Assembly: GCA_017941235.1 (NCBI GenBank)
Contig: JAGAWU010000035.1
Location: forward strand, 1 to 32,579
Reading direction: 5' to 3'
DNA length: 32,579 bases
Origin: Bacilli bacterium
GTDB taxonomy: Bacteria > Bacillota_I > Bacilli_A > RF39 > UBA660
Shown piece after piece: positions 22,158 to 29,971 of the stretch. Both the position numbers and the translations under genes were made by a program. Under the pieces are notes generated by a model that saw only the letters and a program-made list of their open reading frames with translations, was not told the origin of the DNA and did no database searches. Position 1 is the stretch's first letter. Each line of letters starts with the position of its first letter.

Positions 22158-23444
22158 ATGAATAATGAAAAGAAAAATAAAAACAAAACAAAAAATAATG
22201 CTTATTCAACTATGATATTAGGATTTTTCTTATGCTTCTTCATGGTAGGTGTATATATAGTAACTAATAATATTAGTAAAAGTTATGCATTACCAGTAGA
22301 TATAGATGCATATGATATTAATAAGATTACAACTAGTACAAAAATGATAGCAAAAAACAAGCAAACAGGTGAAGTAGAATATATACCATATAATGATCAA
22401 TATGATTCAAATACATATGATCCTTATTTCTATACACCAGGAGAAGGATTTTTTACAATAGGAGAAAAATTTACTGGTACAGTTCCAGTTGATGAACAAA
22501 GTGGATTAACATACGATTTTGATATGTTTTGTTTAGAAGCAGTTAAAGGAGTTCCAAAAACAGGTGTAAGTTATGAAAGAAATGAATCATCTGATTCCTT
22601 AATTGATGAAGGAATTGTTTATATAATAAATGAAGCATATAAAAATATCGAACTAAAAAACAATGAGTTAACTTTATCAATGGAAGATTATTATAATGCT
22701 CAAATAGCTATTTGGCTTTATCAAGAATTAAGCAAAGAACAAAGCGAACAATTTAAACAAGAAACATGTTTGGCAACTGATACAGCATGTGAAGATAGAA
22801 ATATAACTATGCAACAATTAGCTAACACATGGAATACAATTAGTGCAAATCATTCAGCAGGAGCTGCAAGTACTATTTGGAATTATATAGTAAATGCAAA
22901 AAATGCAAAAGTATCAACAGCAGAAAATGCAATCAAAGTTACTTCAGGTGATATCGAATTAAAACTAACTGAAGATAATAACTATTATGAAACTGGATTA
23001 ATTGAAGTTGAAGTAACTACTGCAGTTAATACACAATTTAATGGATTTAACTTTGTATTAAATGATCAAGAAACAGCTGCTACAGTAGTAGATGAAAATG
23101 GTGAGACAATAACTGATTATTCAACATTAGCTAATAGAAAATTCAAAATTAGAGTCCCAGCATCATCAGTAAAAGAGGGAACTACTACAACAATTACTGG
23201 TGACTTCTCTGGTAGATTTGTTAAATCAAGTTATTTAGCATATAAAGTACCAAATGATAATAACTATCAAGTAGCATTACTTGCTGCATCTACTACAAGT
23301 ACACAAACAGTTCCATTAAAATTAGAAATAACTGTTCCAGATACTGGAGTAGATTATTCACAATATATATATATTATTGGTGCAATGGTATTAGTAATAG
23401 GACTTACTGTAATATATGTTAATACAAAAGCAAAAGAAATCTAA
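22158..23444 (+). CDS. Thioester-domain surface adhesin with VPDTG sorting signal
   Basis: The 428-residue protein has a basic start and a hydrophobic export segment (about 17-36). A thioester domain (about 90-255) is inferred from Cys125 in MFCLEA and Gln182 in NAQIAIWLYQE, which match the Cys and Gln of the Gram-positive TED family (usual form TQxAIW). These two residues form an internal thioester that can bind host amines covalently. Two more cysteines (204, 211) may form a disulfide. A beta-rich domain (about 260-385) follows, then the sorting signal VPDTG (393-397), a transmembrane helix (about 402-421) and a short Lys-containing tail. It is followed directly by a sortase gene. Compared with pili adhesins it is short, a single-domain capture protein. 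Confidence 0.8.
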   Translation: MNNEKKNKNKTKNNAYSTMILGFFLCFFMVGVYIVTNNISKSYALPVDIDAYDINKITTSTKMIAKNKQTGEVEYIPYNDQYDSNTYDPYFYTPGEGFFTIGEKFTGTVPVDEQSGLTYDFDMFCLEAVKGVPKTGVSYERNESSDSLIDEGIVYIINEAYKNIELKNNELTLSMEDYYNAQIAIWLYQELSKEQSEQFKQETCLATDTACEDRNITMQQLANTWNTISANHSAGAASTIWNYIVNAKNAKVSTAENAIKVTSGDIELKLTEDNNYYETGLIEVEVTTAVNTQFNGFNFVLNDQETAATVVDENGETITDYSTLANRKFKIRVPASSVKEGTTTTITGDFSGRFVKSSYLAYKVPNDNNYQVALLAASTTSTQTVPLKLEITVPDTGVDYSQYIYIIGAMVLVIGLTVIYVNTKAKEI

Positions 23445-24093
23445 AAAAGAAAATAAAAGCAAATTAAAAAGGAGTCAAATATTATTAATTGGCTCCTTAC
23501 TTGTATTTGCAGGGGTAATAACTCTATCATATGGAAGATTACAAGTATTAAGAGAATTAATATATGAAAGTGTTAGGTTAGCTCTTTCAGTAGAGGATAC
23601 TAAAAAAGAAGATAATATATCAAATGGATTAGATACACCTGAAAATGTAAATCAAGGTGTGGAAGGAAAACAAGAATATAAACCAAAAATTAATTATAAT
23701 TACATAGGTTACTTAGAAATACCTAAAATCAGATTAAAAAGAGGTTTTGTTGATCCTTCATCAAGATATAATAATATTCAATATAATGTAACTATATCAG
23801 ATAAAAGTAACATGCCAGATGTTGACTATGGAAATTTTATTTTATATGCTCACTCAGGTGATGCATACATATCATTCTTCGCATATTTATATAAACTAAA
23901 TATAGGTGATTATGCATATGTAACATATAATGGTGAGAAATATAGTTATGAATTAGTAAAAGTAGAAAATGTACCTAAAGTAGGTACATTAGAGATACAA
24001 AGACCTAATAAAAATACAAAGGAACTTACTCTTATTACATGTACAAAAGATAGCGATAGTGAACAAACAGTATATTATTTTGATATAAGATAA
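23416..24093 (+). CDS. Sortase transpeptidase, probable partner of the adhesin
   Basis: The 225-residue protein has a Lys-rich start and a membrane helix (about 21-37), then the sortase domain (about 94-224) with YIGYLEIPKIRL, the catalytic His146 in LYAHSGDAYISFF and the catalytic Cys209 in TLITCTKDSDS. Sortases cleave the sorting signal and link the protein to the wall. The usual third residue, an Arg about 8 to 13 positions after Cys, is absent: Gln217 stands at +8, and the only Arg is the last residue (225, +16). The class is not clear (B- or D-like). The start ATG overlaps the adhesin gene by 29 bases without a ribosome-binding site, so it is likely translationally coupled. The start is therefore uncertain. 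Confidence 0.82.
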   Translation: MLIQKQKKSKKENKSKLKRSQILLIGSLLVFAGVITLSYGRLQVLRELIYESVRLALSVEDTKKEDNISNGLDTPENVNQGVEGKQEYKPKINYNYIGYLEIPKIRLKRGFVDPSSRYNNIQYNVTISDKSNMPDVDYGNFILYAHSGDAYISFFAYLYKLNIGDYAYVTYNGEKYSYELVKVENVPKVGTLEIQRPNKNTKELTLITCTKDSDSEQTVYYFDIR

Positions 24094-24105
24094 GAGAGGT
24101 GGTAA

Positions 24106-24687
24106 ATGATGAATATAGATTTAACTTTATTCCAAAAATTAAAGCTAATATTTAAATATTTCTTTTCATCATTTATGCCAATAGAATTATTAATAATAGT
24201 ACTATGTGTATTTCTATTTCTATTCTTTAATTTAAAAAGAAATAAAACTATAGTAAATATCTTTATACCAATAATTATATTATTATTTGTAGCATTCATG
24301 GCTATGGGATTTCATGAATATACAAAAAGTGCATTTGAAGAAGTAATAAAATTAATTATGCACTACTATTACTTTCCTTCAATGACATTTTATTTCGTAA
24401 TCATAATATTTACAACTATATATTTAATAAGAACAGTATATACTGAAAAAGTATCAAAAAAATTTAAAATATTTAACTATTCATTTAGTTTTATATTATT
24501 CTCGTTATTTGTAGGATTATTTAGTTATGTAATATCAAATCATATTGGTCTATCAATAGATTATAGTATTTATAAAGATCAATATATATTATCATTTATT
24601 CAAATTAGTAACTTAGTATTTGTACTATGGTTATTCATAATAGGGATAATAAAACTATATAATTATTTTAAGAAAAAATATGATTAG
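24106..24687 (+). CDS. Polytopic membrane protein of unknown function in the sortase operon
   Basis: The 193-residue protein has about five to six hydrophobic helices (near 24-42, 47-67, 88-107, 123-145, 160-182), short polar loops and a basic tail KKKYD. GAGGTGG precedes tandem ATG codons at 24106 and 24109, 12 bases after the sortase stop, with no terminator in between, so it belongs to the adhesin operon. No family motif is recognised. It may assist export, folding or anchoring of the adhesin, but this rests on position only. The gene ends in TAG next to a terminator. Confidence 0.7.
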   Translation: MMNIDLTLFQKLKLIFKYFFSSFMPIELLIIVLCVFLFLFFNLKRNKTIVNIFIPIIILLFVAFMAMGFHEYTKSAFEEVIKLIMHYYYFPSMTFYFVIIIFTTIYLIRTVYTEKVSKKFKIFNYSFSFILFSLFVGLFSYVISNHIGLSIDYSIYKDQYILSFIQISNLVFVLWLFIIGIIKLYNYFKKKYD

Positions 24688-24712
24688 ACTCTAACTAGAG
24701 TCTTTTATTTTT
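24686..24712 (+). terminator. Intrinsic terminator after the adhesin operon
   Basis: AGACTCT (24686-24692) and AGAGTCT (24697-24703) pair around AACT, followed by a T-rich tract. Confidence 0.8.
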
Positions 24713-25520
24713 GTAAAAACATAGCAACATATTCATCAAGCGTAATATTATTTTGATGAATGTATTTTGCTATTTCTTTACCAACGTATCTATAATGCCA
24801 AGATTCATAACTATATCCAGTAATATTTTCTTTATTTTTGGGATATCTCTCTATAAAACCATATTTATAAGAATTCTTTTTCATCCACAAATAACTTCTG
24901 CTTTTCTCGAATAATTGATAATTAATAACACCATCATCTATATCTACACATAAACCTGTTTGATGTTCAGAAAAGCCTGGTCTAGCAGAATAAGCATCAG
25001 CTTCTTCTTTTCCATCAATTTTGACATATTTATCATATAAATCCTTTTGATAATCATAACTCCTATAACTAGACATAATTCTTATTTTATAGCCATCTTT
25101 AATAGCGTCAGTATACATTTTTTTTAATGAAATAGCTGCTTCTTTAACTAAATACATATTATCTCTTGAGTAACTTCTATCGAGTAGTATTAAGTCATTA
25201 GGAACATAATTACTAGGAAGATAAGTATATTTATTAACTAAAATATAGTTTTTGTTCAAAAATTTTGAAACAGTAGTATTAGTATAAAAAGGTTTATCAA
25301 GACCGATATTAACCTGAATAACAATATCTTCATATGAATAATCAGTATGAGAATGATAATAGCTAATATAACGTTTATTATACTTTTTATTATAGTATTT
25401 AAGTTTAGATACTTCTTTAATAAAAGAATCTTCATATGTAATTTGCTTATCTTTTTTTAAACAACCGGAAATTATTAATAAACATATAGTAATAATTAAA
25501 ACTATTAATATTTTTTTCAT
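24705..25520 (-). CDS. vanY: VanY-type D-alanyl-D-alanine carboxypeptidase, lipoprotein
   Basis: The 271-residue protein has a lipoprotein signal peptide with lipobox LIISGC, so it is lipid-anchored outside the membrane. The VanY domain occupies the C-terminal half: SSYRSYDYQKDLYDKY, the zinc-binding ARPGFSEHQTGLCVDIDDG and ESWHYRYVG, the SxHxxGxxxD...WH metal motif of this peptidase family. It removes the terminal D-Ala from peptidoglycan stem peptides. ATG 25520 is preferred because GAGGTGA precedes it; the GTG at 25526 lies inside that site. It is about 60 bases downstream of a paralogue on the same strand, and a terminator lies between them. Confidence 0.88.
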   Translation of the reverse strand: MKKILIVLIITICLLIISGCLKKDKQITYEDSFIKEVSKLKYYNKKYNKRYISYYHSHTDYSYEDIVIQVNIGLDKPFYTNTTVSKFLNKNYILVNKYTYLPSNYVPNDLILLDRSYSRDNMYLVKEAAISLKKMYTDAIKDGYKIRIMSSYRSYDYQKDLYDKYVKIDGKEEADAYSARPGFSEHQTGLCVDIDDGVINYQLFEKSRSYLWMKKNSYKYGFIERYPKNKENITGYSYESWHYRYVGKEIAKYIHQNNITLDEYVAMFLQK

Positions 25521-25566
25521 ATTCACCTCTAATTAAATAAATTAAAAAAAGTAAATATTTATACAT

Positions 25567-25594
25567 AAAAAAAAGAAATATTTATCATTTCTTT
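25567..25594 (-). terminator. Minus-strand terminator between the two VanY genes
   Basis: AAAGAAAT (25572-25579) and ATTTCTTT (25587-25594) form an 8-bp stem; on the minus strand a run of T residues (25567-25574 as A on the plus strand) follows. Confidence 0.7.
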
Positions 25595-26541
25595 CCTTCT
25601 ATAAATCTAGCATAGTATTCCTCAAAAGAAATATTATTATCATGAATATACTTTGCTATTTCCTCTCCAACATATCTATAATGCCAAGATTCATATTTAT
25701 AACCAGTTTCATTTGTTTTATCTTTAGGAAACCTTAGTATAAAACCATATTTATATGCATTCTTTTGCATCCAATTAAACTCATTAGTTTTTTCGAAAGA
25801 AGTATAAGGTATCTCACCATCATATACATCTAAACATAAACCAGATTGATGTTCTGAAAAACCAGCTCTAGCAGAATAAGTATCTGCAGCATCTTTACCA
25901 TCTTGTTTCTCATATTTATTATAAAGATTAACTTGATATTCATAGCTTCTATAACTAGACATAGCAATAATATGTAATTTTTCTTTTAATGCATCCTCAG
26001 CCATATTTTCAAAAGCTTTTCTTGCTTCATCTACTAATTTCATACCACCAATAGAGTATTTACTATTAATTGTTTGTAAATTATTAGGAACATAATCGCT
26101 TGGTAATGAATGATATTTATTAACAAGAAGATATGTTGTATTAAGATATTCTGTTTCTTTTGTATTAGTATAATAAGGTTGATCAATTCCCATATTCACA
26201 TTTAAAATAATCTGTTCATTATCTAAATCTTTATTATTATTTTTATATTCTATATATCTATCTAAATAATCCATTTTAAAGAAATCAACTTTTTGATTGA
26301 TATTACCAAGCAGTTTTAATTTTTCTGAATTTTTATCCTTATTTAAATCTTTTGTTTGATCTTTCTTTTTCTTTTCAACAACAACAGTTGGCACTTTCTT
26401 CTTTTTATTAGATGTAAAACTATTAATTCCTTTTATAACAAAATGAATAGTGAAAACTATTAGAAAAATGACAACAAAATTACATATTAAAAAAATAGCA
26501 AAATTTTTCTTTTTAATTTTTAATTTCCTTTTTACAGCCAT
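25585..26541 (-). CDS. vanY: VanY-type D-alanyl-D-alanine carboxypeptidase, membrane-anchored
   Basis: The 318-residue protein has a Lys-rich start and a transmembrane anchor (about residues 13-34), a Lys-rich linker (about 38-70) and a C-terminal VanY domain with SSYRSYEYQVNLYNKY, the zinc-binding ARAGFSEHQSGLCLDVYDG and ESWHYRYVG. The sequence closely follows the lipoprotein paralogue encoded downstream (identical SSYRSY, SEHQ, ESWHYRYVG blocks and matching spacing), so the two arose by duplication. The anchors differ: helix here, lipid there. The gene has its own minus promoter at 26567-26595 and ends at a terminator. Confidence 0.9.
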   Translation of the reverse strand: MAVKRKLKIKKKNFAIFLICNFVVIFLIVFTIHFVIKGINSFTSNKKKKVPTVVVEKKKKDQTKDLNKDKNSEKLKLLGNINQKVDFFKMDYLDRYIEYKNNNKDLDNEQIILNVNMGIDQPYYTNTKETEYLNTTYLLVNKYHSLPSDYVPNNLQTINSKYSIGGMKLVDEARKAFENMAEDALKEKLHIIAMSSYRSYEYQVNLYNKYEKQDGKDAADTYSARAGFSEHQSGLCLDVYDGEIPYTSFEKTNEFNWMQKNAYKYGFILRFPKDKTNETGYKYESWHYRYVGEEIAKYIHDNNISFEEYYARFIEGKK

Positions 26542-26566
26542 ATAATCATCTCTTATCTTTATATAT

Positions 26567-26595
26567 ATAATAACATATTAAAAAACAATTAACAA
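26567..26595 (-). promoter_or_regulatory. Promoter of the membrane-anchored VanY gene
   Basis: On the minus strand TTGTTA (26590-26595) and TATTAT (26567-26572) are 17 bases apart, with TG one base before the -10. Confidence 0.6.
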
Positions 26596-26610
26596 ATAAC
26601 TTTACATATG

Positions 26611-26619
26611 TGCTATAAT
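26611..26619 (+). promoter_or_regulatory. Extended -10 promoter of the VanW gene
   Basis: TGCTATAAT (TATAAT at 26614-26619) lies 22 bases before the start. The 100-base region between divergent VanY and VanW genes thus carries both promoters, and the small palindrome ACATATGT (26604-26611) between them. Confidence 0.65.
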
Positions 26620-26641
26620 AATTTTAGTGAGTTGAAAGAAA

Positions 26642-27892
26642 ATGAGAGTAAAGAATAATAAGGTAAGTCGAATAAGTTTACTTGGTATAGTTGCTATTAT
26701 TATAACAACTTTTATTTTAGTGCTTTCAAGTAGTATAGTCTTTGTCACAAAAAGAGTAAATAGTTATAAAAATAGGACATATAAGAATACTTATTTAGGA
26801 CAATATGATATTAGTGAATTAAAATATGAAAACCTAAAAGAAAAAATAAAAAGTATAACAAGTGATTATTTAAATTCAAAGGTAATACTTATATATGGAG
26901 ATAATAAAATAGAAACAACTTATGAAAAGTTAGGATTTAAATTAGATTCAGAAAAGATGTATAATAATATAATTAAAAGTAAAAATAAAATGAGTTATTT
27001 TGAAAAAATTAAATATGCTTTAAAGACAGGAAAAAAGAGTTATAAATTAGAATCTAGTTATGATGAAAACACATTAAATACTTATATAACAGATATAAAG
27101 AATAATTATGATCGTGGTAAAACAGAGGAAAAGTTTGAAATAGATGAAGAAAGAAATGTAAGATATATTGAAGGAAAAAGTGCTCTCTCTTTAGATATAG
27201 AAAAGTCAAAAGAACAACTTCTAAAAGACTTAAAAGGCAAAGAAATTAAAGATGAGATAAAATTAGTATATAGTGAAGATAAAGTAGAAAACCATGAATC
27301 TTATAAATCGATTGATACTAAAGTTTCTTCATTTACTACAGAGTTTAATCCTTATATTTCAAGAGGAACAAATTTAAGAACAGGACTAGCTTATATAGAT
27401 GGTGCAATAGTTGAACCAGGTGAAGTTTTCTCTTTCTATAAATATGCCGGTCCTTATAATAAAAGAGGTTATGTATTTTACTATGAGTTTGTAGGGAATG
27501 GAGTTTGTCAAATAGCAACAACTACTTATAATGCTGCACTTTTGGGTGGACTTGAGATAGTAGAAAGATATCAACATGCAGAAATGGTACCTTATGTTAA
27601 AGGTGGCCTTGATGCAACAGTAGCAAGTTATGCAAGCGGATGGTATGTAGATATGAAATTTAAAAATACATATAAGTATCCGATATATATTTCAGCTTAT
27701 GCTACAGGAGGAGTTGCACACGTAGATTTCTGGTCAAATAGTAATGCAAAAGAAGGAAAAACATACCAAACAGAATCAGTTAAAGTAAGCGTTTTAGGAT
27801 ATAAAAGCTATTTACATGTATATGATTCTAATGGACAAGAAATAGAAAAAAGATTCTTAGCTAATTCTTGGTATAGAGAAAAGAAAAATTAA
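26642..27892 (+). CDS. vanW: VanW family cell-wall protein
   Basis: The 416-residue protein has an N-terminal transmembrane anchor (about 12-34), a peptidoglycan-binding-like domain (about 45-210) with YLGQYDIS, and a C-terminal VanW domain (about 225-375) with the conserved segments RGTNLRTGLAYIDG, VEPGEVFSFYKYAGPY, NGVCQIATTTYNAALLGGLEIVER and GGLDATVASYASGWYVDMKFKN. VanW is associated with glycopeptide resistance clusters and cell-wall turnover, but its biochemical function is unknown. The ribosome-binding site is weak (GAAAGAAA). It is divergent from two VanY genes, so a small cell-wall modification locus is likely; it is not vancomycin resistance by itself, as vanHAX genes are absent. 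Confidence 0.9.
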   Translation: MRVKNNKVSRISLLGIVAIIITTFILVLSSSIVFVTKRVNSYKNRTYKNTYLGQYDISELKYENLKEKIKSITSDYLNSKVILIYGDNKIETTYEKLGFKLDSEKMYNNIIKSKNKMSYFEKIKYALKTGKKSYKLESSYDENTLNTYITDIKNNYDRGKTEEKFEIDEERNVRYIEGKSALSLDIEKSKEQLLKDLKGKEIKDEIKLVYSEDKVENHESYKSIDTKVSSFTTEFNPYISRGTNLRTGLAYIDGAIVEPGEVFSFYKYAGPYNKRGYVFYYEFVGNGVCQIATTTYNAALLGGLEIVERYQHAEMVPYVKGGLDATVASYASGWYVDMKFKNTYKYPIYISAYATGGVAHVDFWSNSNAKEGKTYQTESVKVSVLGYKSYLHVYDSNGQEIEKRFLANSWYREKKN

Positions 27893-27911
27893 AAGGAGTA
27901 ATCCTTTTTTT
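27891..27911 (+). terminator. Intrinsic terminator after the VanW gene
   Basis: AAAAGGA (27891-27897) and TCCTTTT (27902-27908) pair around GTAA, followed by T residues to 27911. Confidence 0.8.
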
Positions 27912-27913
27912 GT

Positions 27914-27942
27914 TTTACATAGCTATTTATACATGATAAAAT
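27914..27942 (+). promoter_or_regulatory. Promoter of the glycosyltransferase operon
   Basis: TTTACA (27914-27919) and TAAAAT (27937-27942) are 17 bases apart, with TG one base before the -10. It starts three bases after the preceding terminator. Confidence 0.75.
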
Positions 27943-27962
27943 ATAAATAAAAGGTGATACTT

Positions 27963-29054
27963 ATGAAAGAAAAGAGAAAACTACTTTTTACAGCAAATAC
28001 ATTATGTATAGGTGGAATAGAAAACGCATTAGTAAATTTACTTAATTATATTGACTATAACAAATATAGTGTGGACTTAGTTTTAGAAAAAAAAGAAGGA
28101 GAGTTTTTAAATAAAATAAATAAAAATGTAAATGTAAAAGAATTAAAGGTAAGTACAAATAAAATAGTAGTTATAAGGAAAATAGTAAATCTAACAAGAA
28201 AACTATTATTTAAAATTAAATATAAAAACAAATATGATTTTAGCTGTTGTTACGCAACTTACTCACTAAGTGGAAATATTTTAGCAAGAATAGCTTCTAA
28301 AAACTCTTCAATATATATACATAGTAACTATAGTGATCTATATAAAAAGGAAGAATATTTAAAATTTTTTAACGACAGAAGTATAAAAGAATTTAAAAAT
28401 ATATTATTTGTATCAAATGAGTCAAGAAATGATTTTATAAATTACTATAAAGAATTAGAAAAAAGAACTAAAGTATTTAATAATTTTATAAATATAAATG
28501 AGATAATAACAAAATCTGAAGAAAAAATAGATTTAAAGAAAGAAAAAGATAAAGTACAATTTGTATTTATTGGAAGACTAGATGATTCATCAAAGAAATT
28601 ATCTAGAGCTATAAATTTAGTAAAAGAAATAGATAATATTAATCTTTGGATAATAGGAGATGGTCCTGATAAAGAAAAATATAAAGATTTGGTAAAAGAT
28701 TATAATATAGAAAATAGAGTAGTATTTGCAGGAAGAAAAAACAATCCATATCCTTACTTAAAAGAAGCAGACTACTTAATATTAACATCTGATTATGAAG
28801 GGTTTCCTGTTACATATTTAGAAGCACTAGTATTAAATAAAAAAATTATTACAACAATTAATACTTCTGATGAAAATATTAATATGAAGGATTATGCAAG
28901 TATTATTTCAAAAGACAATAAAAAAATGGTTGAAGAAGTAAAAAATATATTAAAAGAAAAACAAAAAATAAGAAAAGTAGATCTATTAAAAATACAAGAA
29001 AAAAGAATAAAAGAATTAGAAAGAGTATTTAATGGAGATGATATAAATGCCTAA
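27963..29054 (+). CDS. GT4-family glycosyltransferase
   Basis: The 363-residue protein has a GT-B fold. The N-terminal domain begins with LLFTANTLCIGGIENALVNLL (donor-side glycine loop) and the C-terminal domain has FVFIGRLDDSSKK, WIIGDGPD and the EX7E motif EGFPVTYLE, matching family GT4. It lacks a membrane helix and should act in the cytoplasm. ATG 27963 is chosen because GGTGAT (27953-27958) is four bases away and an in-frame GTG at 27954 falls inside it. It is the first of an operon of four glycosyltransferases. The sugar and acceptor are not identifiable. Confidence 0.87.
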   Translation: MKEKRKLLFTANTLCIGGIENALVNLLNYIDYNKYSVDLVLEKKEGEFLNKINKNVNVKELKVSTNKIVVIRKIVNLTRKLLFKIKYKNKYDFSCCYATYSLSGNILARIASKNSSIYIHSNYSDLYKKEEYLKFFNDRSIKEFKNILFVSNESRNDFINYYKELEKRTKVFNNFININEIITKSEEKIDLKKEKDKVQFVFIGRLDDSSKKLSRAINLVKEIDNINLWIIGDGPDKEKYKDLVKDYNIENRVVFAGRKNNPYPYLKEADYLILTSDYEGFPVTYLEALVLNKKIITTINTSDENINMKDYASIISKDNKKMVEEVKNILKEKQKIRKVDLLKIQEKRIKELERVFNGDDINA

Positions 29055-29967
29055 ATTTAGTATTATAGTTCCGGTATATAATGTAGAAAAATACATAAAG
29101 AAATGTTTAGATAGTATATTTAATCAAACTTTTAAGGATTTTGAAGTAATTGTAGTAAATGATGGTACAAAAGATAAAAGTATGGATATTGTAAAAAAAT
29201 ATGATGTAAAAGTTATAAATCAAGAGAACAAAGGATTAAGTGAAGCCCGAAATAAAGGCGCTAGTTGTGCAAAAGGTGAATATATAGTTTTTATTGATAG
29301 TGATGATTTTATAGAAAAAGAACTTTTAGAAAGAATAAATGATTCATTAAAAAATAAACCAGATGTTGTAAGATTTCAAATACAAGATTTTAAAGATAAC
29401 ATAGTAACAAATAAGTATAATGAAGAATCATTTGAAGGTTTAAATGGACCAGAGGCATTTAAAAATATTTGTAAGTATCACTATATAGAAAATGCTTGGG
29501 CTTATGCAATAAAAAGAAGTTATTATTTAAAAGAAAAGTTTAAATTTAAAAAAGGTACTTACCACGAAGATTTTGGGCTAACACCATTAATAATCATAAA
29601 AGCAAAAAATGTAAACTCGATAGATTATTTAGGATACAATTATGTACAAAGAGAAGGAAGCATAATGAACAGTAAAGATTATGAAAAAACAAAAAAGAAA
29701 GTAGAAGATTTTTATAATCATTATAAATATCTAATTAGTGAAGGAAATAAATTAAAAACAGATACAACATATTTCAAAAGTTTTATATCGAATTGTTTAA
29801 TTTTAAAAATTACTGAACTAGAAAAAGAAGACTATAAAATATATAAAAGAAAATTAAAGAAAGAAAAAGTATTTGACAATATTTTAAGTGATACACTAAG
29901 TAGAAAAATAAAAAAGGTGTTAGTAGAAATATCACCAAAACTTTATTACAAAATAATGAAAGGATAG
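29047..29967 (+). CDS. GT2-family glycosyltransferase (first of two similar copies)
   Basis: The 306-residue protein is a GT-A inverting transferase: FSIIVPVYNVEKYIKKCLDSIFNQTFKDFE at the start, VVNDGTKDKS, ENKGLSEARN and the metal-binding FIDSDDFIEKE. The middle has an acceptor part with WAYAIKRSYY and HEDFG. It resembles glycosyltransferases that add sugars to capsule, teichoic acid or glycoprotein chains. Its start overlaps the preceding gene by 8 bases. GGAGATGAT precedes it. It is similar to the gene at 30948 but not identical. Confidence 0.87.
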   Translation: MPKFSIIVPVYNVEKYIKKCLDSIFNQTFKDFEVIVVNDGTKDKSMDIVKKYDVKVINQENKGLSEARNKGASCAKGEYIVFIDSDDFIEKELLERINDSLKNKPDVVRFQIQDFKDNIVTNKYNEESFEGLNGPEAFKNICKYHYIENAWAYAIKRSYYLKEKFKFKKGTYHEDFGLTPLIIIKAKNVNSIDYLGYNYVQREGSIMNSKDYEKTKKKVEDFYNHYKYLISEGNKLKTDTTYFKSFISNCLILKITELEKEDYKIYKRKLKKEKVFDNILSDTLSRKIKKVLVEISPKLYYKIMKG

Positions 29968-29971
29968 TATT

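Noticed and set aside
26604-26611. ACATATGT between VanY and VanW as a LexA box
   Set aside because: It matches only the core; the GAAC/GTTC arms are absent, and 8-base palindromes are frequent in AT-rich DNA.
26642-27892. VanY/VanW locus as a vancomycin resistance cluster
   Set aside because: No vanH, ligase vanA/B, vanX or vanR/S genes are present; VanY and VanW families are common in normal wall metabolism.
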